Assembly (NCBI GenBank): GCA_030847615.1 | Contig: JAUMIR010000001.1 | Location: forward strand, 447,694,687 to 447,758,686 | Direction: 5' to 3' | Length of the DNA: 64,000 nt | Source of the DNA: Gambelia wislizenii | Lineage: Eukaryota > Chordata > Lepidosauria > Squamata > Crotaphytidae | Program-made: the position numbers and the translations under genes | Notes under the pieces: model-generated | Database searches by the model: none | Told to the model about the DNA's origin: nothing | The model's input: only the letters and a program-made list of their open reading frames with translations | Shown here: positions 55,410 to 64,000 of the stretch, one piece after another | Layout: the number at the start of each line of letters is the position of its first letter | Position numbering within the stretch: position 1 is the first letter of the stretch

Positions 55410-56255
55410 CTTCATGCAGCAAGACCCAGTAAGGAGTCTAGTTGCAGCATTTTGCACCAACTGACACTTCTGAGCTACCTTCAAAGGAAGGCCAAGATAG
55501 AGTGCATCACATGTGAAATCTTCCCCCCTTCTGTCCACTCTTTGCTTCCTGGTGATACCAGTACTACAGAGACAGAATCTGTTTGGAGAATGATACTTTT
55601 GTCCTTTGTTTTTTTAGTATCCTAGGTAAGAAAGAAACGGAATACTAAGCAATTATAGCATCTATGAGCCATACTAAAGGCACAGGATAATGTTTCTACA
55701 AAAGTTCTCAGTTTTTTTTACTTCAAAAGTAAAAAATAAAATAGAATCTTTATCCAAAGATTTTACAGGACAGTGAAGGTAGGGAACCTAATAGATCAAG
55801 GTGTATATATGCCTACAGACTTTACAAGAGCAGGAAAAATAATCTTGTAGATGGAGTGTGTTCCCAGTTCGCTTGAGCAAGGCAAAATAAGCTCCAGTTC
55901 AGCTGAGGAAGGCAATAGTAACATTTGCTAACCAAAGCAAACAAAACCAGCTAACCTCATCTGGGAAAACAGGCCTCTCCTATCAGCCAAGTTTCCCACA
56001 CCTAATTTGATGACTAGAGCACAGTGAATAGACCCCACTAGCCATCTGAGATAAAGATAGTGTGTATATATCCTCAGTATTATTCCATGTCCCCTGTTAT
56101 TAACATTCCACTACCATTCCACAACCTCAGCCAGCAATTTCCTGCACCATCAAATCAGTGTATCCAATTTCAGGCAGAACACTGTGCAAATGACTGTTGA
56201 TGTGACTAAGGCATATATGAAAACAAGCTAAATAAATTCATAGTAAAAACTATGT
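55410..56255. other. Unassigned
   Basis: No gene or repeat identified. Confidence 0.3.
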
Positions 56256-56261
56256 AATACC

Positions 56262-56762
56262 AGACAAAATCCTGAAGTGTAAAGCTATATCACTGAATAC
56301 TAAAGTTAGGATTGTCAACGCCATCATATTTCCCATTTCGATGTATGGTTGTGAAAGCTGGACAGTGAAGAAAGCTGACAGGAAGAAAATAAACTCATTT
56401 GAATGTGGTGCTGGAGAAAAGTTCTACAGATACTGTGGACTGCTAAAAAAAGACAAATGAATGGGCCCTAGGTCAAATCAAGCCTGACCTCTCCCTAGAA
56501 GCCAAGATGATTAAACTGAGACGGTTGTACTTTGGCCATGTCATAAAGACATGACTCACTAGAAAAGACAATAACTCTTGATAAGGTAGAAGGCAGTAGG
56601 AAAACAGGATGACCACATCACAGATGGATAGATTCAATGAAGGAAGCCACAGCCCTGAGTTTGCAAGACCTGAGCAGGGCTGTTAATGATAGGGCAGCTT
56701 GGAGGTCTTTCAGTCATAGGGTTACCATAAGTTGAAGTTGACTTGATGGCAAATAATAACAA
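56262..56762 (+). mobile_element. RTE/Bov-B LINE 3' end
   Basis: The plus strand encodes, with frame breaks, YGCESWTVKKADRKKINSFE (from GATGTATGGTTGTGAAAGCT), then a W/CWRK-like segment and LRRLYFGHVIKT. The 3' end AGGGTTACCATAAGTTGAAG TTGACTTGATGGCA is the Bov-B tail that the window's SINEs share in diverged form. Only the last part of the ORF remains. Confidence 0.85.
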
Positions 56763-56769
56763 AGGAACT

Positions 56770-58255
56770 AAAAGACACGGTTGTTAAATGGACAGAGGAA
56801 CAGGTCAAAATGAGGTTTCTCATTCCCTTACTTTATCATTTAAAAGCCTGGCTGGTGACTTTCCCTCAAAGAGTTTTTGGAATTGTGTGAGTTTATTAAA
56901 AGTGTACAGTACTCTTTTACTGAGGTAGTACAGGCCTCCTCCAGGAAAAGATGACTTGTTGGATCCAGAAAAACAGGTTTTTTGCTCTTGCAGGACCCTA
57001 CCACTACTGCCCTCACCATGACTGTTCAGAACTTTGGGGATTTAATTGCCTTCCATTACACTCATTACAGAACTGTACTTACCCAAGGCCACCCATAAAG
57101 GGGCCTTGGGAAAATTATTATCCCTTAAATCCCATTACAGCAATGGAATCTGAACTCTGTCTCCCAAATTCAAGCCAGGCCTTCCATTTTGAAAGGGAGA
57201 CTTATGTTGAAAGTCAGATTCAGTAGTCTAGGCAAGGTACCCAAAGGAGGAAATTACAGGAAAGGAAACTGGCTAACCATAGCAGACCCGTTGTTTTCTT
57301 GATACACCAGGCCAACTCCAGCGGGCATTTTCTTTCTTCTCAGACTTGCATGTGTGTTTTGCATGACTATAGAAGGAACAGTCAGCTCCCAGGAATCTTA
57401 GCAGCAGCAGCAGCCGCCTCCCCTAGAAAGGCTTTAAGCAGCCGCTAAAGCTGTGATGACTCAGCAGCCTGGTTGCCTCTGGCCTCTTGCTGATCCCTGG
57501 CAAGTCCAAGTTCTCCTGACTCCCCTTGTTTGGGTCAGTGATTTCCTGCTGGCACCAGCAGATACATTCCTGGATCCTGCTGGCCTTGGCATTAAAGAGC
57601 AGCCAAAAGGACGGGGTGGGGGGCAGAGGAAGGAAAAAAAGAGGCGGGGGAGATAGAAATCCTGACAGTTGCAGCCAAAACGTCTGTTTTCCTTCCCTTC
57701 TTGTTTGCTCAGAAACAACCTAGAGAAATTAAAATCAATACTTTTTTAAAAAATAAAATTCTTTGTGTTAAAGGATTATAAAATCACAGCAGAGGCCAGT
57801 CAGCATCAGCATGGAGCAGAGAAGGCATGTTTCGACTGGCCTGTGGAAAGCAAAACAACAACGCACTGAGTGTCAGGGTGGGCTAGGGACACAGCGTTGC
57901 ATCACTAGAGGGTTTGTTTATTTGGCTTAAAATAAAGTCTACAACTGTGGCCTTTGGCTTTGCGGTCTCGTTTTTCCGCCAGGCTTAAATTACAACTAGT
58001 GGAGCAGGTTGGGCAGGTCTTATCAATAACATCCTGAGAGATCTGCTTTTACAAAATTGTACCTTATGACTGCCTGATTGTTGGATACCAACTAGTGTAG
58101 GTGGGGCATTTTGTTTATATGCAAAACCAATGTTTTTTGCAGGACAACAAAGTCAATTCTCTTTTTCTTCCATATGCCCTTCAGGCAAAATGTGGGTAAT
58201 TTTGCCATCTCTTTGCCACCCATGGGCCATTTTAGGGCCATGGGGTCCTTTTTTT
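56770..58255. other. Unassigned; GC-richer stretch at 57370-57720
   Basis: Few repeats are visible. The stretch 57390-57720 is GC-richer and has a GATGACTCAGCA motif at 57455-57466, a good match to an AP-1/NF-E2-type site. No exon is recognised. It is the best candidate here for a non-repeat functional segment, but that is inference. Confidence 0.35.
57455..57466. promoter_or_regulatory. AP-1/NF-E2-like motif
   Basis: GATGACTCAGCA fits the NF-E2/Maf-AP-1 composite consensus. A single short match is weak evidence of function. Confidence 0.25.
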
Positions 58256-58259
58256 CTTA

Positions 58260-58829
58260 GGACTTCATCATACCACCGTACATAAATGTTCTTTTGCCGG
58301 CATAATTTTAAACATTTTTATTCCAGCAAAAGATCCCCCCCCACCAGTTATTTTGAGTGGCATAAAAGGGGCTACCCTGGCAGTAATGGAGCACGAACGG
58401 AGCTCCGTTTACTTCCGGGGACCAAATCTTTGCGATTCTCGCAAGATGATGTAAGCACGGAAAATTCAAAAACATCAAAAAATAAACCACAAAAAGCCTA
58501 GCAAAGCATAAAAACACACTTAAGAAGTCCTAAGTACATGGGGGGGGGGTTGTCATAAAAAGAGCACCCCCTACCTCTACCTGGCTGTCCCAATCTCACC
58601 TGGAAGTGTTTGTCCATTGATGCTGCATTCACATGAACACAGTGGTGTGAAGTTTCAAATGCCAGCAATGCTGGCAACAAAGCACCACACCCAATCTATT
58701 GATGGTTTGGGCCGTCAATAAAAAAGAGTGGCTTATGGTTGTGAAAGGACGACGTTGTCTGGTATGTGTTCCCTTTCACGATCATTAGGTGTCCTTATGA
58801 TGCCATATTTGCCTGGTCTGATAAAGTCT
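58260..58829 (+). mobile_element. Harbinger-like TIR element (GACTTTATCAGA family), 570 bp, complete
   Basis: The left end GGACTTCATCATACC and the reverse complement of the right end AGACTTTATCAGACC are inverted. TTA flanks both sides (58257-58259 and 58830-58832), the standard PIF/Harbinger target. The interior matches 35125-35698 and shares the CTGGCTGTCCCAATCTCACC segment with 27963-28583. ACGGAGCTCCGT (about 58397) is a perfect palindrome. Non-coding. Confidence 0.75.
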
Positions 58830-58834
58830 TTAGT

Positions 58835-59390
58835 AGAATTGAACTGGAAGTTGATTTCCTGTGATTTAAAAAGGCCTCCCCTGAGTTTAAAATGGCCCAA
58901 AGGGAACAAAAGCATGTTGAAATTTTCCCTCATGCTCCAGAGGGAGTTGGGGTGGGACATTCTGGAGCAAAAAGTATTTTTTTGCAGGGGGTGTGATCCC
59001 CTGATATCTCCTGGGGACGAATATGGCCTGCCTAACTCCCAACAGTTGCCCACCCTTGCCCTAATGGGACAAATACCTGTTTGGAAATGGGGGCTATTTT
59101 CATCAGGACAACAAGATGGAAGAAAGAGTGAAAAATACATGTTCCAGCCCCAAAGCCCCCAAAGTTACTTTCTGCAAATAACAACAATAAAATAAAATAA
59201 ATCTGGCCATGAATCCATGCCTTGCCCAAAATTTCCCAGCACCACTAAAAGGAAAGTTCCGAATGCTGCACTTTCTTTTATACCCAGAAGTGAGAACACA
59301 ATTCATTCATAAGCATACAGTGAAAGAGGAGAGTGATGAAAAAAAAAAAAGGGCATCTCATCTGTATAAAATGACTTCCTTGAGCATCCT
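58835..59390. other. Unassigned
   Basis: The plus frame 58728-59195 (155 codons) begins inside the TIR element and has a competing 135-codon frame on the minus strand. No domain is seen. Confidence 0.35.
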
Positions 59391-59396
59391 ATTATA

Positions 59397-59530
59397 GTGC
59401 ACAATTATAGCACTATCATTCCATTTTAACTGCCCTGGTTCAATCCCATAGTATCCTGGGATTTGTAGTTTGGTCATAGACACTGGAGTTTTCTGGCTGA
59501 GTATTATAAACATCCCTCCCTAAATTAAAT
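59397..59530. mobile_element. Foldback MITE, single arm
   Basis: GTGCACAATTATAGCACTAT, TCATTCCATTTTAACTGCCC, ATCCTGGGATTTGTAGTTTG and TTTTCTGGCTGAGTATTATA follow one arm of the 14138 element. Confidence 0.55.
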
Positions 59531-59539
59531 CCAAAGAGC

Positions 59540-59966
59540 TGAAGCCAGACTGTTTACAGGGGCAGGTTAAAGAGACCATAATATGCCTTTGTTGAAACAG
59601 CTCCAATGGTTGCAAGTTTGTTTCTAGGCACAATTCAAAGCGCTCGTTGTGACCTATATATGGCTCAGGTCCAGGCTATTTGGCAGACTGTATTTCCCTG
59701 CATAAGCTGGCCCAGGCTCTGAGATAATCAAGAGAGTCCCTCCTCTCATTGCCACCACCCTGACAAGCACAGTTGGTGGGGATGCAAGAGAGGGCCTTCT
59801 CAGTGGCTGCCTCCAGACTCTGGAACATCCTCCCCAGGGAGGCCAAAATGGCCTGCTCCTTGTTGTTCTTTTTATTTAAACCTTTTTATTCAGACAGGTT
59901 TGTAAAACAGAATTTTTTTTTTAAGACTAGGGGATGCTGCATTAACTGAACTGTTTGTAAGAGCTC
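59540..59966 (+). mobile_element. L2-type LINE ORF2 C-terminus
   Basis: The nucleotides encode, in shifting frames, RAFSVAASRLWNILPREAKM and a FKPFLFRQV-like end (TTTAAACCTTTTTATTCAGACAGG read across). This is the typical C-terminal region of L2-like LINEs. It is interrupted by an antisense L1-like insertion, and the L2-type 3' UTR resumes near 61030. Confidence 0.65.
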
Positions 59967-59969
59967 CCC

Positions 59970-61020
59970 CCCCCCTTCAATGTTTATTAACATTTTTCAT
60001 GTAACATGGGTAGTAAGTCATATAAACACAAAACACAACAACAAAACCTACAAAATAGCCCTACAACAATGGGGCATTGACATCTGTGAATAATGTTGAC
60101 ATTTTATGTCGTTTTAACTTCCAGGTGCTCAATCTGGTGTAGAGTTATGTCTGTGGAGAAGATATCCACAGAGCCCTGGTGGCGCAGTGGTTAAATGCCA
60201 GTACTGCAAGTTGCCACGTTGCAAGTTCGATTCCAGCGGGCTCCAAGGTTCACTCAGCCTTCCATCCTTTCGTAGGTCGGTAAAATGGGTACCCAGCTTG
60301 TGGGGGCAATTAGCTAACACACATTGGAAACTGTTTAATGGTGTAGATGTGTAAATAGCTATTGCTTAAAACAATTTGTAAGCCGCTCTGATAGCCTTGT
60401 GGCTGAAGAGCGGGGTATAAATAAAATAAATAATAATAATAATAATAATAAATAATAAATATCATTTCAGAGAGTTCCGTAGGTTGTTGGAGGCTGTATT
60501 TCTTGTGATGTATTATTTATGTAATCAATAAACTTTATCCATTCTTCATGGAACGTCATGCTTGTCTTGTGTCCCTTATTTCTGTGTATATAATGGGAAA
60601 GTTTTTCCATTAGCCAGTTATTCCATACTAGGGGTCATCAGTTTGACATTGTAAGATCATTACACTATATCCAGCCTAGCGGCTGTGATGAGAAATGTTA
60701 TTAGGGTTCTATGACATAGTGAACCATTGGGCCCTTTATATATGGAAAGCAACAATAAAGCTGGACAAAAATACAGTCGTTGGCTTGTGGTTAGAGAAAT
60801 TTGTTTTAAAACGTCACACCAAAATTGTTTAATTTTAGGGCATTCAATCCACATATGTAAATATGATCCTTGGAATTCACAACTTATCCAACACCTTGGC
60901 AATGAATTTTTAATCATTTTGGAAATACGAATAGGTGTGAGATACCATTTGTTTATAATCTTGATAAATCTCTCCTTAATGGAAGCAGATTTTGTAAGAA
61001 CTTTTTATCTTTTATTCTTT
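59970..61020 (-). mobile_element. Probable L1 LINE 3' part inserted in L2, with SINE inside
   Basis: The minus frame 60660-60917 reads GSYLHMWIECPKIKQFWCDV and a TLITFLITAARL segment. This fits the L1 ORF2 C-terminal pattern (xYxHMWWxCPKIxxFW … TAAR). The 3' UTR extends toward 59970. A SINE at 60171-60465 lies within it. Frame disrupted elsewhere, inactive. Confidence 0.6.
60171..60465 (+). mobile_element. tRNA-derived SINE (GGTAAAATGGGTACCCAG family), intact head
   Basis: The head GAGCCCTGGTGGCGCAGTGG includes the A box. B box AGTTCGATTCC lies at 60224-60234. The body CCTTCCATCCTTTCGTAGGT, GGTAAAATGGGTACCCAGCT, GGGGCAATTAGCTAACACAC and AAGAGCGGGGTATAAATAAA end in an (AATA)n/(AAT)n tail. A full-length Pol III-type SINE. 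Confidence 0.85.
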
Positions 61021-61029
61021 TACTATGGT

Positions 61030-61178
61030 CTGATTTATTTTAATATTGCAAATGGTTTAATTCTATTTTAATGCTGACTTCTTATATGTTTTTAATTGTA
61101 TTGGTTTGTTTGTTTTTAATTGTGAGATGCTTTGAGTCCTAATTTGGGGCGGGGGGAAGCAAAATATGAATACGTATA
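61030..61178 (+). mobile_element. L2-type LINE 3' UTR, resuming after insertion
   Basis: TTTTAATATTGC..TTTTAATTGTGAGATGCTTTGAGTCCT, GGGGCGGGGGGAAGCAAAAT and ATGAATACG read like the L2 tail (…TTGAGTCCC … GGCGGTATATAAATA). It completes the split copy at 59540. Confidence 0.5.
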
Positions 61179-61189
61179 ACAACAACATC

Positions 61190-61280
61190 CCAATCTTATG
61201 TGTCCTTACTCTAGAATAAAGTCTTATTGTGTCTAATTGGCTTTCCTCTCAGGTAATTGTTCACAGGATTGTAGCCTGAA
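61190..61280. repeat. AAGTAAGTCCCATTGA-type amniote repeat, diverged
   Basis: CCTTACTCTAGAATAAAGTC, TTATTGTGTCTAATTGG and CACAGGATTGTAGCCTGAAG resemble the small repeat near 29300 and 34180. Confidence 0.4.
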
Positions 61281-61399
61281 GTTGTTTAGAATCTCAACAC
61301 TTCTTTTGCTGTTCTGCTTTTCCCACAATTTCTCTGAAGGATCCTTCTAGATAGCCACATACTTTACTCTTGTAGAGAGCCAGGGAACATTTGTGCATA

Positions 61400-61475
61400 A
61401 CAACTCCCAGAATTCCAGGCAGTGGCCATTCTGGCTGAGGGATGCCGAGAGCTATAGTCCAAAAATTAACATCTT
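61400..61475. repeat. Small foldback repeat (CAACTCCCAGAATTCC)
   Basis: ACAACTCCCAGAATTCCAGG pairs with GGATGCCGAGAGCTATAGTC. Same family as 15320. Confidence 0.55.
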
Positions 61476-61601
61476 TGAACTCTACTGTTGTAATCAGGAG
61501 GGAAAGTGTGTGTGAGGGGGTCTACCTTTTAGCTTTGTTGCTTCAAATTGGAAAAGCTGGTGGGAATCCTAAATCAAACAGGAGCAATTTCTACTATGAG
61601 T

Positions 61602-61789
61602 AGGGTTGCAAGATTGAAACCTGGAGAGGGCTCACGTACCTTTAATGCTTGTGCAGATGAGGAAATTTCAATAGGTGTTGCTTGTCACATAACCAGGTAA
61701 CAAGCAGCACTGGCTGAAATTCCTTCTTCTATACAACCATTAAAGGTACAAGAGCCCTCTCCAGTTTTCACCCTGGCAATCCTAACTAT
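61602..61789. mobile_element. Foldback MITE (GGGTTGCAAGATTG family), 188 bp
   Basis: The left arm AGGGTTGCAAGATTGAAACC, TGGAGAGGGCTCACGTACCT pairs with the right arm, whose reverse complement is AGGATTGCCAGGGTGAAAAC, TGGAGAGGGCTCTTGTACCT. Arms are about 85 bp and TA lies at both edges. Confidence 0.7.
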
Positions 61790-61794
61790 GGGGG

Positions 61795-62590
61795 TCCAGT
61801 AAGGGAGAAAGGATTTGTTCATGAGGCTTATTTGAGATAAGGCTACTATGTCTCTGTTAGGCCTTTCCCTTCAACAACAACCCAAAAAACACATGCATAT
61901 GCATAATCTGTTTTCTTAGCTGCAGCAATGAAAGCCTCACCTCCCGGTCTCACAAGCCTCCTTCCTCTGGGTGGGAAATGAATAAAGCATAAATGGGCTT
62001 GGAAAGAGCCAGGAAAGGCCTATCTGTCCCCTGGCTCCTTGGCAATGTCAGTGTATAGTTACAGTTTAATCTTGGAAATGTCAGACAGCTGTTCCTGGTT
62101 GCTAGGAGACCAGCGCACATTATGCAGATGTCAGGGACCTCAAATGTCTGCCGGAAATTGCAGCCTGCAGTTGTGTGAGGGGAGACGCACATTTCCCTGT
62201 CTGGGGAGCCCAGCAGGAACCCACATTCTCCCTCCCCCTCCAAACGCACACCCGCAACACACACACACACACACACAAATAAGCCACAACACTGGGGGGG
62301 ACTGGGTGTGGCTACCCCGCCAGCCTGCTCAAGTATATTCTGGAACATAACACCGTCTGAAAAAAATTCATAATAAAGCTAAAGGTAGGAGAGAAAAGCA
62401 AAGGGGTGTGCATGTATGTGCAGTGCAGCAAAATTCTGCAGCAGAGCCAACCGCTAGTAGAGGCTGGAGGCCATTTTCCCAAACAATGTTTCAACTGTGT
62501 TTTTGCATTTCCCCTCCCTAAAATATGAGAAACTGAGCATTCACTGTGAAAGTGGCTAATTTCTAACTTCTATACTGTACCTCGCATTCA
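61795..62590. other. Unassigned, with (CA)n microsatellite
   Basis: A CA run lies at 62254-62277. The frames on both strands of 61950-62350 overlap and lack domains. Confidence 0.35.
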
Positions 62591-62597
62591 GTGAAGT

Positions 62598-62794
62598 CTG
62601 GTGACTCAAATATCAGTTGGGGATAGTGAATCTGCTCTGGTTCTTAGTCTGGGTTTTGAAGGCGCTATCCAAGGTTATAGGAATAAGGGGATTACCTATT
62701 CGGGGGATAAGGTTTGGTGCCTTGGAGAGCCCCTTTAAAGTTCAGACTAAAACCCAGAGCACATTCACTATACCACTGATATCTGAGCCACCAG
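62598..62794. mobile_element. Foldback MITE (CTGGTGACTCAAATATCAG family), 197 bp
   Basis: The left arm CTGGTGACTCAAATATCAGT, GGTTCTTAGTCTGGGTTTTG pairs with the right arm, whose reverse complement is CTGGTGGCTCAGATATCAGT, GGGTTTTAGTCTGAACTTTA. The arms are about 80 bp around a short centre with GCTATCCAAGG / GCTCTCCAAGG. Confidence 0.7.
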
Positions 62795-62799
62795 CATTA

Positions 62800-63530
62800 T
62801 CTCACTGTCTTTTATTTAATTTGTCTTAAGTAAAAAGACACTGAAAATGATGTCAAAAACCCAGAGGGAAAAGCCCTGTAATCTATCCCTCATTAACATT
62901 AATGGCAAGTAGCACAGTCCAAATTCAGTGCACTGGCTATGAATGGAACAAATCCCAGCAACGTTACTTTTTCTTTGCTCCCCCCACCTTTTTTTTGGCG
63001 GAGGGGGGGAGAACCCGCAGCAACTAAGGCTGCTGACTGTGCAACATAAGGGATTCTGGGAGCTGTCATCCAAAGAAAGTAAAGTTTCCCATGCTGTAGA
63101 ATGGCATATTGCTATGCAAAATGATGCGGACAGTTTAAAAGGGGAAGAAGACTGGATTTTACCAGCTGCATGTTCCTCTGAAAAGAGGTGCATTATTTAT
63201 GAGAATCTAGGAAGGCTTTCCTCTGAAGAGAGAGGAATCAAAGAAATCATCAAAGAAACAGCAGAGTAATTCTGTATAAGTCTTTGTTGACCCTGTGCCC
63301 TCCAGACTAATCACTCCCAGCCAGTATGGTCTGCAAGCTGGCTGGGGAGGATGGGGGCTGTTGTCCAATACATTTATAAGGCACTTGGTTGGGGAAGGCT
63401 GCTGTAAATGTATGCCAAGGAGGAGGGAAGGATTTATACAGCTCTATCATCAGAAGAGCCACCATATCTTATTTGTACATGTACAAGCGTCTAACTGTTG
63501 TAACACATTTAACTTTTAATGTAGATTTTC
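62800..63530. other. Unassigned, small repeat at 63045
   Basis: GGATTCTGGGAGCTGTCATC near 63051 belongs to the small foldback family. The frames 62816-63193 (minus) and 62943-63269 (plus) overlap and neither has a recognised domain. Confidence 0.35.
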
Positions 63531-63534
63531 CTTG

Positions 63535-63722
63535 GTTTTTTTCCGGGCTGTGAGGCCGTGTTCTGGAATAGTTTCTTTCTGACATTTTGCCTGCATCTGT
63601 GGCTGGCATCTTCAGAGAATGGTTGGGTAGGAGTGTATAGGGAGTTTATATGCTGTGAACCCCTGTTTGGGAGTACAGTATATGTAAATTTGTGTAATGG
63701 AATGGTTAGTTTCTGGGTATAG
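63535..63722 (-). mobile_element. Penelope-like fragment, tail only
   Basis: Antisense match to the family tail: GGCTGTGAGGCCGTGTTCTG, TTGCCTGCATCTGTGGCTGG and TTCAGAGAATGGTTGGGTAG, also read at 500-585 and, in the reverse sense, at 3000-3080. Truncated near 63722. Confidence 0.6.
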
Positions 63723-63724
63723 AA

Positions 63725-64000
63725 ATGCTAGGCTCATTAGTGTCTGTGTTTTTAATGTGTTTTAGATTGTAAATTATCTTTTAGTGTTTCACATCTTAAA
63801 TTGATTTAAATTGATCAGATTAATTTTATTGTACACTGTCCTGAGATCTGTGGATAGAGGGAAGGATATAAGTCTTTTAGTCAATTAATCAATAAAAGTA
63901 TACATGCTCAGCCTGAAAGGGGAGGGGCAAATATACAACACAGAATATTAGGAAATAACATAAATGATTTCTAGGCCCTTTGTGAAGAAAGCTTTGACTT
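63725..64000. other. Unassigned end of window
   Basis: AT-rich, with CAATTAATCAATAAAAG near 63885; possibly a LINE 3' UTR remnant, not assigned. Confidence 0.3.

Noticed and set aside
58728..59195. 155-codon plus-strand frame
   Set aside because: Begins inside a non-coding TIR element, has a 135-codon competitor on the minus strand, and shows no domain.
60171..60260. tRNA gene
   Set aside because: A and B boxes are present, but the sequence continues into a SINE body and no complete cloverleaf is evident.

Overview
The window looks like a squamate reptile nuclear genome, most likely a lizard; the genus cannot be fixed from sequence alone. The basis is the repeat mix: CR1 LINEs with the ATTCTATGATTCTATGA-type 3' tail, tRNA-derived SINEs with a Bov-B-like tail, a 5S-rRNA-derived SINE, RTE/Bov-B, L2, probable L1, Penelope-like elements and many short DNA transposons with terminal inverted repeats (TIRs). 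I found no convincing host exon, rRNA or tRNA gene, CRISPR array or prokaryotic feature. Almost all long open frames are transposon remnants or chance frames. The DNA is probably intergenic or a large intron.

Layout. 0-3.2 kb: a TIR element split by a Penelope-like insertion that carries a perfect 12-bp target duplication, then a second TIR element joined to a second Penelope-like copy. 3.2-9 kb: mostly unassigned sequence, a large foldback element (5.75-6.15 kb), a SINE and two CR1 remnants. 9-11 kb: an LTR-like block and an array of inverted repeat units. 11-17 kb: Tigger-like, hAT-like and two foldback elements. 17-20 kb: a CR1 inserted into a MIR-like SINE with an 11-bp duplication. 22-28.9 kb: L2 and L1-like pieces, three PIF/Harbinger-like TIR elements and a Harbinger-like element nested in a hAT-like element. 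30.4-31 kb: 3' end of a non-LTR element with a C-terminal zinc finger. 32.4-35.7 kb: another hAT-like and another Harbinger-like copy. 36.07-38.98 kb: a 2.9-kb hAT-like element with a perfect 8-bp duplication, filled with a SINE, two CR1s, a second hAT and a Tigger-like element. 39.4-42.7 kb: SINE, TIR elements and a 5S SINE split by a TIR element. 44-50.3 kb: SINEs, a foldback copy and a Tc1/mariner-like element. 50.7-53.7 kb: the best-preserved CR1, abutting another CR1 3' end. 54-64 kb: hAT-like, Bov-B, Harbinger-like, L2 with L1 inside it, two foldback elements and a truncated Penelope-like copy.

No genes cooperate here in the operon or pathway sense. What the window records is an insertion history. 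Non-autonomous elements use transposases and reverse transcriptases encoded elsewhere, and the nesting order with target-site duplications gives their relative ages. Family names are assigned from motifs and structure seen by eye, without database comparison.
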